Origin: Roseovarius salincola
Lineage (GTDB): Bacteria; Pseudomonadota; Alphaproteobacteria; Rhodobacterales; Rhodobacteraceae
DNA: 64,000 nt
Assembly: GCF_026891095.1 (NCBI RefSeq)
Contig: NZ_JAPTNL010000002.1
Location: 434,001 to 498,000, forward strand
Direction: 5' to 3'
Under the pieces are notes generated by a model. It made no database searches. It was not told where the DNA came from and saw only the letters and a list, made by a program, of their open reading frames with translations. A program made the translations under genes and the position numbers. The first letter of the stretch is position 1. Each line of letters starts with the position of its first letter. Of the stretch, positions 8,758-18,123 are shown piece after piece.

Positions 8758-9459
8758 TCAGCCCCAGGTGACATCGCCGAGAAATATGTAACCGGCGCCA
8801 TAGATCGTCTTGATCAGGCGCGGGTTCCTTGGGTCTTCGCGCAGCTTGGTGCGCAGCCGCGAGATGCGCACATCCATCGCGCGGTCGAAGCTGTCGCCCG
8901 CGGCGCCGCCCAGGGCCTCCTGCATGGCCTGGCGAGAGATCAGCCGTTTGGGGCGTTCCAGAAACAGCCGCAGCACCTCGCCCTCGGCATGGGAAAAGGG
9001 GGTTTCCGCGCCGCTCTCGTCTTTCAGGATGTAGCGGTCGAAATGCGCCACCCAACCGTTGAAACGCGCGGTTTCACTGCTCTGGGGGGCGGCGCTGTCG
9101 CGACGCAGGCGGGCGCGCACGCGGGCCACCACCTCGGCGGGGTCGAAGGGTTTGATGATGTAGTCGTCCGCGCCCAGCTCCAGCCCGGTGACCTTGTCCT
9201 GAACCTGGGCGCGCCCCGAAATGATGATCACCGTCGCCCCCTGCTCCAGCGCCAGCCGGTGCACCAGCGTCAGCCCGTCGCGGTCGGGCAGCGACAGGTC
9301 GACAAGGCAGATATCGGGGCGGGCGCTGCGCAGGGCGGCTTCGAATTCGGTGGCGCGCGCGAAGGCCATGGTGCGAAAGCCCGCATCTTCCAGCGCGTCC
9401 GAGAGCATGGTGCGGATGGCGGGTTCGTCGTCAAGTATGGTGACAAGGGGGGCGCTCAT
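8758..9459 (-). CDS. two-component response regulator, OmpR/PhoB type
   Basis: This 233-residue protein has a receiver domain with acidic pocket DDE at 10-12, phosphoacceptor Asp54 (CLVDLSLPDR) and the conserved lysine in DDYIIKPF. A winged-helix DNA-binding domain follows (RAMDVRISRLRTKL ... IKTIYGAGYIF). Its start overlaps the stop of the kinase gene (ATGA), so the two form a cognate pair. The adjacent divergent ligase/transporter operon is the obvious candidate target; this is inferred. Confidence 0.92.
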   Translation of the reverse strand: MSAPLVTILDDEPAIRTMLSDALEDAGFRTMAFARATEFEAALRSARPDICLVDLSLPDRDGLTLVHRLALEQGATVIIISGRAQVQDKVTGLELGADDYIIKPFDPAEVVARVRARLRRDSAAPQSSETARFNGWVAHFDRYILKDESGAETPFSHAEGEVLRLFLERPKRLISRQAMQEALGGAAGDSFDRAMDVRISRLRTKLREDPRNPRLIKTIYGAGYIFLGDVTWG

Positions 9460-11369
9460 GGGCCGGAATCCTGTTGCAGAAACGCGGCCAGCTGGGCGGC
9501 GGTGAAGGGTTTGCGCAGCACCGGCGCGCGTTCGCGGGCGGCGACATGCAGCGGGTCGTCGGGGGGCAGCGATGTCATGAGATAGGCCGGGCAGTGCCCC
9601 TTGGGCAAGTCCCCCACGAGGTCGAGTCCGGTTCTGTCGCCTTCAAGCGAGATATCCGAGAGCAGCGCCGATATCTGCGGCAGGTCCGCCAGCAGCGCCA
9701 GCGCCTCGTCGACCGAGGCGGCCTCGATCACGGCATGGCCCGCGTCGCGCAGCATGTCGCGTACGGTGCCGCGCAGATCGGGGCTGTCCTCGACCAGCAG
9801 GATCATCCCAGGCGCGCCGGTTTCGCGCGCCGGGCGCATGGGCAGGCGCAGGCTCACGCGCCCGCCGGCATCGCCGTTCGCGAGCTGCACGCGCCCGCCC
9901 GCCAGCTTGGTCATGTCATAGACCATGGTCAGCCCCAGCCCCGATCCTTCGCCGCCCTTGGTGGTGAAGAACGGATCGAGCGCATGCGAAAGCGCCTGTT
10001 CGGAAAAGCCGGGGCCTGTATCGCTGACGGTGAAATCGAGCCATGTGTCCTGCACCCGCGTCGCCGTCAGCTCGATCCGCCCCGCGCCGCCGCAGGCGTC
10101 GCGCGCGTTCAACACGAGGTTCAGAAGCGAATCCTGCAACATGCCGGGATCGAGCAGGAAGGGATGCGCGCCGGTCAGGTTGCGCATGGACAGGCTGACG
10201 CCTTCGGGCAGGGTCGAGCGCACCAGCGTTTCCAGCTCGTCGAGGAATGCGCCGAGATCGGTGGGAACGGGGCGGTGTTCGCGCCGCCCGGTCATGTCGG
10301 CGATCCGGTTCAGAAGGCTGCCGCCGCGCCGCGCCGCCGCGATGGTGGCGGTGATCAGTTCATCCGCGCCCGGTCCGGGGGCGGGTTGCATGCGTTGCAG
10401 TTTCGACTGCATGCCGAGGATGATCGTCAGCAGGTTCGAGAAATCATGCGCCAGCCCGCTGGTCAGCTGTGCGGCGATTTCGCGGCGGCGGGTCTGTTGC
10501 AGGGCGGCGCGGGTCTGGGCCTCTTCGGTGATGTCCATCGACAGGATATAGACCCCGCCCAGATTGTCATCGGGGGTGAAGGCCGCGCGGATGCGCCGCG
10601 AGCTGGGTTCGTGATCGAACTCGAACACGGAAGGCTCGCCGCGAAACGCGAGATCGAGGCGCGGCGCGATCGCTGTGTAGGCCTGCGGGCCGAGCACCTC
10701 TTCGATGGGCAGACCGACGATATCAGAGGATGCGCCCGGCAGCACCGTGCTGAGGCGGCGGTTGGAATAGGTATAGCGCCGGTCCGGCCCGACATGGGCG
10801 ATATGGGCCGGCATCATTTCGGTGGTCAGCCGGGCGCGCGCCTCCGAGGCGGTCAGCTGGCGCTTGGTTTCCTCGAGCGCGGTGATGGTCGCGGACAGCT
10901 CGCGGTTGGCGGCCGAGAGGTCCTCGGAATAGGTCAGAAGCTGATCCGACAGTTCCTCGGAGCGCGAGCGCAGCAGAACCTCCTGGCGCTTGGTGCGGGT
11001 GATGTCGGTATAGACCGTGACCCAGCCGCCTTCGGGCAGGGGGGTGCCCTCGACGCTGATGGTGCGGCCATTGGCGCGGGTGCGCTCCATGTAGTGCGGC
11101 TCGAAGGCGCGGGCCTGCTCGACACGGGTGCGCACGAATCCTTCGACATCGCCGACATTGCCATAATCGCCGCGTTCGGCCAGAAAGCGGATCGTGTCCT
11201 CGAAACGGGCGCCGGGCGTGACCAGCCAGCCGGGCAGATCGAACATCTCGCGCAGGCGCTGGTTGCAGACCACGAGCCGCAGATCGCTGTCATAGATCGA
11301 CAGGGCCTGCTGAATGAGATTGAGGCCCGCCATGGTCATCGCGTCGGTATCGTTGTGTTTCGAACTCAT
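9456..11369 (-). CDS. PAS-domain hybrid sensor histidine kinase with C-terminal receiver
   Basis: This 637-residue protein has a first PAS domain at about 15-120 (ALSIYDSDLRLVVCNQRL), a coiled-coil linker at about 130-175 and a second PAS at about 180-285. The dimerisation box is at 300-320 with His308 (GLAHDFSNLL). The ATPase has N421 and the GPGF and GSGLGL boxes. A receiver domain occupies 522-635 with Asp572. No transmembrane segment is seen, so it probably senses a cytoplasmic signal. The frame stays open upstream to 11630, but the ATG at 11369 has GGGGCGGAG in front and fits the family start. It overlaps the response-regulator gene by 4 bases. Confidence 0.9.
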   Translation of the reverse strand: MSSKHNDTDAMTMAGLNLIQQALSIYDSDLRLVVCNQRLREMFDLPGWLVTPGARFEDTIRFLAERGDYGNVGDVEGFVRTRVEQARAFEPHYMERTRANGRTISVEGTPLPEGGWVTVYTDITRTKRQEVLLRSRSEELSDQLLTYSEDLSAANRELSATITALEETKRQLTASEARARLTTEMMPAHIAHVGPDRRYTYSNRRLSTVLPGASSDIVGLPIEEVLGPQAYTAIAPRLDLAFRGEPSVFEFDHEPSSRRIRAAFTPDDNLGGVYILSMDITEEAQTRAALQQTRRREIAAQLTSGLAHDFSNLLTIILGMQSKLQRMQPAPGPGADELITATIAAARRGGSLLNRIADMTGRREHRPVPTDLGAFLDELETLVRSTLPEGVSLSMRNLTGAHPFLLDPGMLQDSLLNLVLNARDACGGAGRIELTATRVQDTWLDFTVSDTGPGFSEQALSHALDPFFTTKGGEGSGLGLTMVYDMTKLAGGRVQLANGDAGGRVSLRLPMRPARETGAPGMILLVEDSPDLRGTVRDMLRDAGHAVIEAASVDEALALLADLPQISALLSDISLEGDRTGLDLVGDLPKGHCPAYLMTSLPPDDPLHVAARERAPVLRKPFTAAQLAAFLQQDSGP

Positions 11370-11437
11370 CGCTCCGCCCCTTTGCCAATGGCTAGCACCG
11401 GATCGCGCGGGGGCAAAGGCCGTTCGGCAGGCTGTTA

Positions 11438-11453
11438 CAATTCGTAAGAATTG
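11438..11453. promoter_or_regulatory. candidate operator in the divergent kinase/ligase promoter region
   Basis: The perfect palindrome CAATTC-GTAA-GAATTG lies between the kinase start (11369) and the ligase start (11569). Its place and symmetry fit a binding site controlling one or both transcripts. No bound factor can be named from sequence; the neighbouring OmpR-type regulator is possible, though such proteins more often bind direct repeats. Confidence 0.45.
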
Positions 11454-11568
11454 CGAAATGATCACGAAAAAGTTGACCGCGAGCGTCAGTTCCGCACCTT
11501 GGAGGGCAGGAGGAATCGCCGTGCCGGGGTGAACTTGTTCGCAGCGCGGACATTGGGGAGGATGTAAT

Positions 11569-13545
11569 TTGGCACAGTCGTCACAGGCGACGGAGGGGCT
11601 TGGCTCCATTCCGGCGCTTTTGCAACGCAACGCCGGGCAGTTCGCCGAAAGGCCCGCCTATCGCGAGAAAGAGTTCGGCATCTGGCAATGCTGGACCTGG
11701 GCCGAGGCCGAGAAGGAAATCGAGGCGCTGGCGCTGGGGCTGCTGAACCTGGGTGTCAACGAGGGCGATTTCATCGCGGTCATCGGGCGCAACCGGCCGC
11801 ATTTCTACTGGTCGATGGTGGCCGCGCAATCCGTGGGGGCGATTCCGGTGCCGCTCTATCAGGATGCCGCCGCCGATGAGATGGCCTATGTGCTGGAACA
11901 TTGCGGCGCGCGCTTCGCCGTGGTCGAGGACCAGGAGCAGGTGGACAAGGTGATCGACGTGCAGGATCAGCTGCACCAGTTCGAGCACATGATCTACGTC
12001 GATCCGCGCGGCCTGCGCAAATACGATCACCACAAGCTGCATACCTTCACCGGGGTTCAGGACCAGGGGCGCGCCGCCTATTGGGAGTTCATCGAGGACC
12101 TCAAGGCGCGGCGCGAGAAGCTGGATTACGACAGCATCTGCGTCATGCTTTACACCTCGGGCACCACCGGCAAGCCCAAGGGCGTGGTGCTGTCCAACCG
12201 CAATATCATCGAGGCGTCGCGCTCGTCGTCGGAGTTCGACAACCTGTCGCGCGACGAAGAGGTGCTGGCCTATCTGCCCATGGCATGGGTGGGCGATTTC
12301 ATCTTTTCGATCGGCCAGGCCTATTGGTGCGGCTTCTGTGTGAACTGCCCGGAATCGGTGGAGACCATGCAGATCGACCTGCGCGAGATCGGGCCGACCT
12401 ATTATTTCGCGCCGCCGCGCGTGTTTGAAACCCAGCTGACCAACGTGATGATCCGCATGGAGGATGCAGGGCGGTTCAAGAAATGGCTGTTCGACAGCTT
12501 CATGGCGCATGCGCGCAAGGTCGGCCCCGCCATTCTGGACGGCAAGCAGGTGGGCGCATGGGACCGGGTGAAATACGCGCTGGGCAACCTGCTCATCTAC
12601 GGGCCGCTCAAGGATACGCTGGGCTTTGGCCGCGTGCGCGTGGGCTATACGGCGGGCGAGGCGATCGGGCCGGAGATCTTTGAATTCTACCGCAGCCTCG
12701 GCATCAACCTCAAACAGCTTTACGGGCAGACCGAGGCCAGCGTGTTCATCACGCTGCAACCCGATGGCGAGGTGCGCAACGATACCGTGGGCGTCGCCGC
12801 GCCGGGGGTCGAGATCCGCATCGACGAGTCGGGCGAGGTGTTCTATCGCGGCGCCGGCACGTTCGAATATTACTACAAGAACCCCGAAAGCACCAAAAGC
12901 ACCAAGGATTCCGAAGGCTGGGTCGCCACGGGCGATGCGGGCTTCTTCGAGGAAGGCTCGGGGCATCTGCGGATCATCGACCGCGCCAAGGATGTCGGCA
13001 AGATGGCCGATGGCAAGCTGTTCGCGCCCAAATATGTCGAGAACAAGCTGAAGTTCTATCCCAACATCCTCGAGGCGGTGGTGTTCGGCAATCAGCGCGA
13101 CGCCTGCACGGCGTTCATCAATATCGACCTCAATGCCGTGGGCAACTGGGCCGAGCGCAACAATATCGGCTATGCCTCCTATCAGGAACTGGCCGGGCAT
13201 CCCAAGGTGCTCGAGATGATCCAGTCCCATGTCGAGGAGGTGAACCGCAGCCTTGCGGACGATCCGATGCTGTCGCATTGCCAGGTGTATCGCTTCCTTG
13301 TGCTGCACAAGGAGCTGGACGCCGATGATGGCGAGATGACCCGCACGCGCAAGGTGCGCCGCGGTGTGATCGCCGAGAAATTCGAGGACCTTGTCGGCGC
13401 TCTCTATGATGGCTCGACAGAGATCTACACCACCACCGAAGTGACCTACGAGGACGGGCGCAAGGGCGCGATCAGCGCGACGCTTGAAATCCGCAATGCC
13501 AAGGTGGTGCCGGTCGAGGGCGAAAAGAAGGTGGCGGCGGAATGA
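11569..13545 (+). CDS. AMP-forming acyl-CoA synthetase (long-chain fatty-acid-CoA ligase-like)
   Basis: This 658-residue member of the ANL superfamily has the P-loop YTSGTTGKPKG at 195-205, the YGQTEAS motif and the ATGDAGFF hinge region. It would activate a carboxylic acid to its CoA thioester with ATP; the chain type cannot be told. The start is TTG at 11569, supported by GGGGAGG seven bases upstream; the nearby ATG at 11563 is followed at once by TAA. It is the first gene of the LIV-type transporter operon and overlaps the next gene (ATGA), linking uptake to activation. Confidence 0.9.
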   Translation: MAQSSQATEGLGSIPALLQRNAGQFAERPAYREKEFGIWQCWTWAEAEKEIEALALGLLNLGVNEGDFIAVIGRNRPHFYWSMVAAQSVGAIPVPLYQDAAADEMAYVLEHCGARFAVVEDQEQVDKVIDVQDQLHQFEHMIYVDPRGLRKYDHHKLHTFTGVQDQGRAAYWEFIEDLKARREKLDYDSICVMLYTSGTTGKPKGVVLSNRNIIEASRSSSEFDNLSRDEEVLAYLPMAWVGDFIFSIGQAYWCGFCVNCPESVETMQIDLREIGPTYYFAPPRVFETQLTNVMIRMEDAGRFKKWLFDSFMAHARKVGPAILDGKQVGAWDRVKYALGNLLIYGPLKDTLGFGRVRVGYTAGEAIGPEIFEFYRSLGINLKQLYGQTEASVFITLQPDGEVRNDTVGVAAPGVEIRIDESGEVFYRGAGTFEYYYKNPESTKSTKDSEGWVATGDAGFFEEGSGHLRIIDRAKDVGKMADGKLFAPKYVENKLKFYPNILEAVVFGNQRDACTAFINIDLNAVGNWAERNNIGYASYQELAGHPKVLEMIQSHVEEVNRSLADDPMLSHCQVYRFLVLHKELDADDGEMTRTRKVRRGVIAEKFEDLVGALYDGSTEIYTTTEVTYEDGRKGAISATLEIRNAKVVPVEGEKKVAAE

Positions 13546-14363
13546 AGGACATGGACGCAGACAGCTACACCACCGAGGACGGCCGCAGGATCGGCGGGGT
13601 GGTGATGGAGATGCGCAACATCACGCTGCGCTTTGGCGGCGTGGTGGCGATCAAGGATATCTCGTTCGACATCCGCGAAGGCGAGATCCGCGCGATCATC
13701 GGCCCCAACGGCGCGGGCAAGTCCAGCATGCTCAATGTCATCTCGGGTTTCTACAATCCGCAGGAGGGCGAGGTCTATTACAAGGGCGAGAGACGCCCGC
13801 CGATGAAGCCCTACCAGGTGGCGCAGCAGGGCATCGCCCGGACCTTTCAGAACATCGCCCTGTTCGAGGGAATGACCGTTCTGGACAACGTCATGACAGG
13901 ACGTATCCGGCAGATGAGCTCGGGCCTTCTGGCGCAGGCGATCTGGAAGGGCAAGGCCGAGCGCGAAGAGGTCGCGAACCGCGAGCAGGTGGAAAAGATC
14001 ATCGACTTCCTCGAGATCCAGCATATCCGCAAGACCCCGGTCGGGCGCCTGCCCTATGGTCTCAAGAAGCGTGTGGAACTGGCGCGCGCGCTGGCGGCCG
14101 AACCCTCGATCCTGCTGCTCGACGAGCCGATGGCGGGCATGAATGTCGAGGAAAAGGAAGACATGAGCCGCTTCATCCTGGATGTGAACGACGAGTTCGG
14201 ATCGACCATCGCGCTGATCGAACATGACATGGGCGTGGTGATGGACCTGAGCGACCGTGTCGTGGTGATGGATTACGGCAAGAAGATCGGTGACGGCACA
14301 CCCGACGAGGTGCGCAACAATCAGGCCGTGATCGACGCCTATCTGGGGGTGGCCCATGACTGA
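13542..14363 (+). CDS. LIV-type ABC transporter ATP-binding protein (LivG-like)
   Basis: This 273-residue ATPase has Walker A GPNGAGKS at 54-61, Walker B LLLDEPMAG and the switch histidine in ALIEHDMG. The signature motif reads LPYGLKKRVE, a usual variant in LivG-type subunits. It energises the importer formed with the downstream permeases. Its start overlaps the ligase stop. The N-terminal 20 residues (MKDMDADSYTTEDG) extend beyond a typical LivG. Confidence 0.92.
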   Translation: MKDMDADSYTTEDGRRIGGVVMEMRNITLRFGGVVAIKDISFDIREGEIRAIIGPNGAGKSSMLNVISGFYNPQEGEVYYKGERRPPMKPYQVAQQGIARTFQNIALFEGMTVLDNVMTGRIRQMSSGLLAQAIWKGKAEREEVANREQVEKIIDFLEIQHIRKTPVGRLPYGLKKRVELARALAAEPSILLLDEPMAGMNVEEKEDMSRFILDVNDEFGSTIALIEHDMGVVMDLSDRVVVMDYGKKIGDGTPDEVRNNQAVIDAYLGVAHD

Positions 14364-14410
14364 TTTCAGCCAGATACGCGAATTGAGCGGCATTCAAGGA
14401 GGATCACGCC

Positions 14411-15400
14411 ATGCCTGAGCAGTTTATCTGGGGAATGGAAGTGTTCCTGAACGGGCTCATGGCCGGGGTGCTCTATGCGCTCGTGGCGCTCGGCTTCGTG
14501 CTGATCTTCAAGGCGTCCGGCATCTTCAATTTCGCGCAAGGGGTGCTGGCGCTTTTCGCGGCCTTGACGCTGGTGGGGATCATGGAGGGCCGTGTTCCCT
14601 TTGCGCATCTGATCAACGCCACATTCGGCACCGAAATCCACCATTTCGGATGGCATGTTCCGGCGCTTCTGGCGATCCTGCTGACCATGGTGGTGATGGT
14701 GGTGCTGGCCTGGGCGGTCAATCAGTTCATCTTTCGCCATCTTGTCGGGCAGGAACCGATCATCCTGTTCATGGCCACCATCGGCCTTGCCTATTTCCTC
14801 GAAGGGTTCGGGGACATGATGTGGGGCAGCGACATCAAGAAGCTGGATGTGGGCCTGCCGCAGGGGGTCAACAGCGTCATAGACGAGGTGACTTACAACA
14901 TCTTCGGCTATGGTTTCTTCATCGACAATCTCGATCTGTGGGCCACGCTGGTCGCGGCGCTGCTGGTGGTCGCGCTGGTGATCTTTGCGCAGTTCTCCAA
15001 GCATGGCCGGGCGATGCGCGCGGTGGCGGACGACCACCAGGCGGCGCTGTCGGTGGGCATCTCGCTCAAGTTCATCTGGGTGATGGTGTGGTCGCTGGCC
15101 GGGTTCGTGGCGCTGGTGGCGGGCATCATGTGGGGTACCAAATCGGGTGTGCAGTTCTCGCTCTCGCTGATTGCGCTCAAGGCGTTGCCGGTGCTGATGC
15201 TGGGCGGATTCACCTCGATCCCCGGCGCCATCGTCGGCGGGCTGATCATCGGTGTCGGCGAAAAGCTGTTCGAGTTCACCATCGGCGCACCCTATCTGGG
15301 CGGGGCCACGGAAATCTGGTTCGCCTATGTGCTGGCGCTCGTCTTCCTCGTGTTCCGGCCGCAGGGCCTGTTCGGCGAGAAGATCATCGAGAGGGTGTGA
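14411..15400 (+). CDS. LIV-type ABC transporter permease (LivH-like)
   Basis: This 329-residue polytopic inner-membrane protein has the LivH hallmark near the N-terminus (NGLMAGVLYALVALGFVLIF, then FNFAQGVLAL). The ending FLVFRPQGLFGE is characteristic. About eight hydrophobic segments are visible. The start at 14411 follows AAGGAGG. It forms the channel with the LivM-like subunit two genes downstream. Confidence 0.92.
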   Translation: MPEQFIWGMEVFLNGLMAGVLYALVALGFVLIFKASGIFNFAQGVLALFAALTLVGIMEGRVPFAHLINATFGTEIHHFGWHVPALLAILLTMVVMVVLAWAVNQFIFRHLVGQEPIILFMATIGLAYFLEGFGDMMWGSDIKKLDVGLPQGVNSVIDEVTYNIFGYGFFIDNLDLWATLVAALLVVALVIFAQFSKHGRAMRAVADDHQAALSVGISLKFIWVMVWSLAGFVALVAGIMWGTKSGVQFSLSLIALKALPVLMLGGFTSIPGAIVGGLIIGVGEKLFEFTIGAPYLGGATEIWFAYVLALVFLVFRPQGLFGEKIIERV

Positions 15401-15405
15401 GTGTC

Positions 15406-15660
15406 ATGCAAAAGCTGATTGCCATCGTCAACGTGATCGCCTGGGCCGGGTTCTGGTCGTTCGGCTATCTCGCGTTGTCGGCGCAGGTCGAGAATACCGG
15501 CCAGATGGTCATTGCCGCCGTCCTTGCGGCCATGGGCGGCGGGGTGGGCATGCTCGCCTATCTCTGGCTGGTGCGCCACACCGAGGCGACCGGCTATGCC
15601 AAGCCCGCCAATCGCGCGGACAAGCGCGACGACGACGAAATTCATGGGGAGGTGCTCTGA
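15406..15660 (+). CDS. 84-residue two-helix membrane protein inside the LIV transporter operon
   Basis: This small protein starts MQKLIAIVNVIAWAGFWSFG. Two hydrophobic helices lie at about residues 4-25 and 33-56, and the C-terminal tail is charged (NRADKRDDDEIHGEVL). It sits 5 bases after the LivH stop and its own TGA is one base before the LivM ATG, so it is surely co-translated. Standard LIV importers have no such subunit. I do not recognise the family; an accessory or stabilising role in the permease is inferred from position only. Confidence 0.8.
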   Translation: MQKLIAIVNVIAWAGFWSFGYLALSAQVENTGQMVIAAVLAAMGGGVGMLAYLWLVRHTEATGYAKPANRADKRDDDEIHGEVL

Positions 15661-15661
15661 A

Positions 15662-16738
15662 ATGTTTTACCGTGAAGCAGGGGATTTCAAGACCTCCTAT
15701 ACAGAGGACAGCCAGACTTTCCCGATCAAGTTCGATCGCTACCGCTATTACGCGGTGCTGCTGGTCGCCTTCGCCGTGGTGCCCTTCGTCATCAATGACT
15801 ATTGGGTGAACGCGGTTTTCCTGCCGTTCCTGATCTATTCGATTGCCGCCATCGGTCTCAATATCCTTGTGGGCTATTGCGGGCAGGTGTCTCTTGGCAC
15901 CGGCGGTTTCATGGCCGTTGGGGCCTATGCCTGTTACAAGCTGATGGTCGCTTTTCCCGAGGTCAGCATCTTTATCCACATCATCCTTTCGGGTGGAATC
16001 ACGGCGGCGGTCTGTCTGCTCTTCGGCCTGCCATCGCTGCGGATCAAGGGGTTCTACCTGGCCGTGGCCACCTTGGCGGCGCAGTTCTTCCTCGTCTGGA
16101 CCTTCAACCGGGTGGGCTGGTTCTACAACTACTCTGCCTCGGGCCAGATCAACGCGCCCGAGCGCACCGTCTTCGGCGTGCCGATCACCGGGGCGGAGAC
16201 CGCGCCGTGGGCGGCATATCTGTTCTGCCTCGTCTTCGTCGTGGCCTCGGCGATCATCGCGCGCAATCTGACGCGTGGCATGGCGGGGCGCAAATGGATG
16301 GCCATCCGCGATATGGACATCGCCGCCGAGATCATCGGTGTGAACCCGCTCAAGGCCAAGCTGTCGGCCTTTGCTGTATCGGGCTTTTTCGTCGGCATCT
16401 CGGGGGCGCTGTTCTTTGCGGTCTATCTGGGCGCGGTCGAGGTCGGCGAGGCCTTTGGCATCAACAAGTCGTTCCTCGTGCTGTTCATGGTGATCATCGG
16501 CGGGCTGGGTTCGATCTTCGGCAGCTTTGCGGGGGCGGCGTTCCTCGTGTTGTTGCCGGTGCTGCTCAAGAACGTGCTGGTGGGCGGGCTTGGCTGGCCC
16601 ACGGATCTGGCGGCGCATCTGGAATTCATGATCGTCGGGGGATTGATCATCATGTTCCTGGTGCTTGAACCCCACGGGCTGGCGCAGCTTTGGCGCGTGG
16701 CCAAGGAAAAACTGAGACTTTGGCCCTTCCCATACTAG
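15662..16738 (+). CDS. LIV-type ABC transporter permease (LivM-like)
   Basis: This 358-residue polytopic permease has LivM hallmarks: GLNILVGYCGQVSLGTGGFM, GLPSLRIKGFYLAVATLA and RNLTRGMAGRKWMAIRDMDI. The ATG at 15662 starts one base after the stop of the small membrane protein. A hydrophilic N-terminal stretch of about 35 residues precedes the first helix and is longer than in typical LivM. It completes the membrane channel. Confidence 0.92.
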   Translation: MFYREAGDFKTSYTEDSQTFPIKFDRYRYYAVLLVAFAVVPFVINDYWVNAVFLPFLIYSIAAIGLNILVGYCGQVSLGTGGFMAVGAYACYKLMVAFPEVSIFIHIILSGGITAAVCLLFGLPSLRIKGFYLAVATLAAQFFLVWTFNRVGWFYNYSASGQINAPERTVFGVPITGAETAPWAAYLFCLVFVVASAIIARNLTRGMAGRKWMAIRDMDIAAEIIGVNPLKAKLSAFAVSGFFVGISGALFFAVYLGAVEVGEAFGINKSFLVLFMVIIGGLGSIFGSFAGAAFLVLLPVLLKNVLVGGLGWPTDLAAHLEFMIVGGLIIMFLVLEPHGLAQLWRVAKEKLRLWPFPY

Positions 16739-16762
16739 GGGCGGGCCTGAGGAGGAGACACC

Positions 16763-16782
16763 GGGGGCTTTGGCCCCTGGCG
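16763..16782 (+). other. intercistronic hairpin between the permease and binding-protein genes
   Basis: CCGGGGGC and GCCCCTGG flank a short loop in the 84-base gap before the binding-protein gene, with no T-run after it. Such hairpins often protect or set the level of the downstream, highly expressed binding-protein message. That role is inferred. Confidence 0.4.
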
Positions 16783-16822
16783 AAAAGGGACATCGGAACA
16801 AGACCAAAGGGAGGATTAACCG

Positions 16823-18106
16823 ATGAAAACGAAACTGATGACAGCGCTTGTCGCTGCGGTGATGGCGGCAGGGCCGGCCATGGCCGACCTCAAGATCGTC
16901 GATACCAGCTATCGCACCGGGCCTTACGGGGCCAATGGCATTCCGTTCTCGGACGGCTATCAGGACTATTTCACGCTGCTCAACGAGCGTGACGGCGGTA
17001 TCGGCGGCGAGATGATCAACCTCGTGGAATGCGAGACCGGCTACAACACCGAAAAAGGCGTCGAATGCTACGAGGCCACCAAGGGCGACGGTTCGCTGGT
17101 CTATCAGCCGCTGTCCACCGGCATTACCTATCAGCTCATTCCCAAAGTGTCTTCGGACAAGATCCCGCTGCACACCATGGGCTATGGGCGCACCTCGGCC
17201 AAGAACGGCAAGGTCTTTGAATGGGTGTTCAACTATCCCGCCAACTACTGGGACGGCGCCAGCCATGCGATCACCCATATTCTCGAACAGAACGGCGGCG
17301 ACATCAGCGACAAGTCGATCGCGCTGGTCTATCACAACTCGGCCTATGGCAAGGAACCGATCCGCACGCTCGAAGGGCTGGCCGAAAAGCACGGCTATGA
17401 CCTGACGCTGCTGCCGGTCGATCACCCCGGCCAGGAGCAGAAATCGCAGTGGCTTCAGATCCGCCGCGAAAGCCCCGACTACGTGATCATGTGGGGCTGG
17501 GGCGTCATGAACCAGGTCGCGATTCAGGAAGCCGTGAACATCCGTTTCCCGATGGAGAATTTCATCGGCATCTGGTGGTCGGGTTCGGAGAACGACGTGA
17601 AGGCCGCGGGCGACCGTGCCAATGGCTACAAGGCGCTGACCTTCCACAATATCGGCTTGAACTACCCGGTCTATGACGACATCCAGACGCATGTCGTCGA
17701 AACCGGCAAGGCCGCCGGCGCGGGCGATCAGATCGGTTCGGTTCTCTATAACCGCGGGATGTATGCCGCGATGCTGGCCGCCGAGGCGATCAAGACCGCC
17801 CAGGAGATCCACGGCACCGCCGCGATCACCCCCGAGATGATGCGCGACGGCATGGAGAACCTTGAAATGACCGAAGAGAAGATGGCCGGACTGGGCCTGC
17901 CCGGCTTTGGCCCCGAGTTCAAGGTCACCTGCGAGAACCACGGCGGCAACGGCTTTGGTGCGGTGTCGCAATGGGATGCAGAGGCTGGTGAGTTCAAGCT
18001 GATCACCGAGTATTTCCAGTCCGATGAGGAGATCCTCGGGCCGCTCATCGAAGCCGATTCCGAGGCCTATGCCGCGGAAAACGGCATCGAGATGCGCTGC
18101 CAGTAA
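16823..18106 (+). CDS. periplasmic substrate-binding protein of the LIV-type ABC transporter
   Basis: This 427-residue periplasmic binding protein has a clear signal peptide (MKTKLMTALVAAVMAAGPAMA, cleaved after residue 21). Two lobes of the type I fold follow. The mature start DLKIVDTSYRTGPYGANG resembles the branched-chain/urea-type binding-protein family, and a C-terminal Cys pair is present. The gene follows GGGAGG. It fixes the specificity of the importer, but the ligand cannot be read from sequence. The neighbouring CoA ligases suggest a carboxylic acid. Confidence 0.9.
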   Translation: MKTKLMTALVAAVMAAGPAMADLKIVDTSYRTGPYGANGIPFSDGYQDYFTLLNERDGGIGGEMINLVECETGYNTEKGVECYEATKGDGSLVYQPLSTGITYQLIPKVSSDKIPLHTMGYGRTSAKNGKVFEWVFNYPANYWDGASHAITHILEQNGGDISDKSIALVYHNSAYGKEPIRTLEGLAEKHGYDLTLLPVDHPGQEQKSQWLQIRRESPDYVIMWGWGVMNQVAIQEAVNIRFPMENFIGIWWSGSENDVKAAGDRANGYKALTFHNIGLNYPVYDDIQTHVVETGKAAGAGDQIGSVLYNRGMYAAMLAAEAIKTAQEIHGTAAITPEMMRDGMENLEMTEEKMAGLGLPGFGPEFKVTCENHGGNGFGAVSQWDAEAGEFKLITEYFQSDEEILGPLIEADSEAYAAENGIEMRCQ

Positions 18107-18123
18107 GCGCCGCCACATGAAGC

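Noticed and set aside
5798..9055. Long open frame (over 1000 codons) on the minus strand opposite formate dehydrogenase
   Set aside because: The + strand protein has clear metal-site motifs. The antisense frame is His/Arg-rich with no family features, the usual by-product of GC-rich third positions.
15406..15660. The small protein as a frameshifted fragment of LivH or LivM
   Set aside because: Both flanking permeases are complete at each end, and the small ORF has its own start, two helices and tight spacing.
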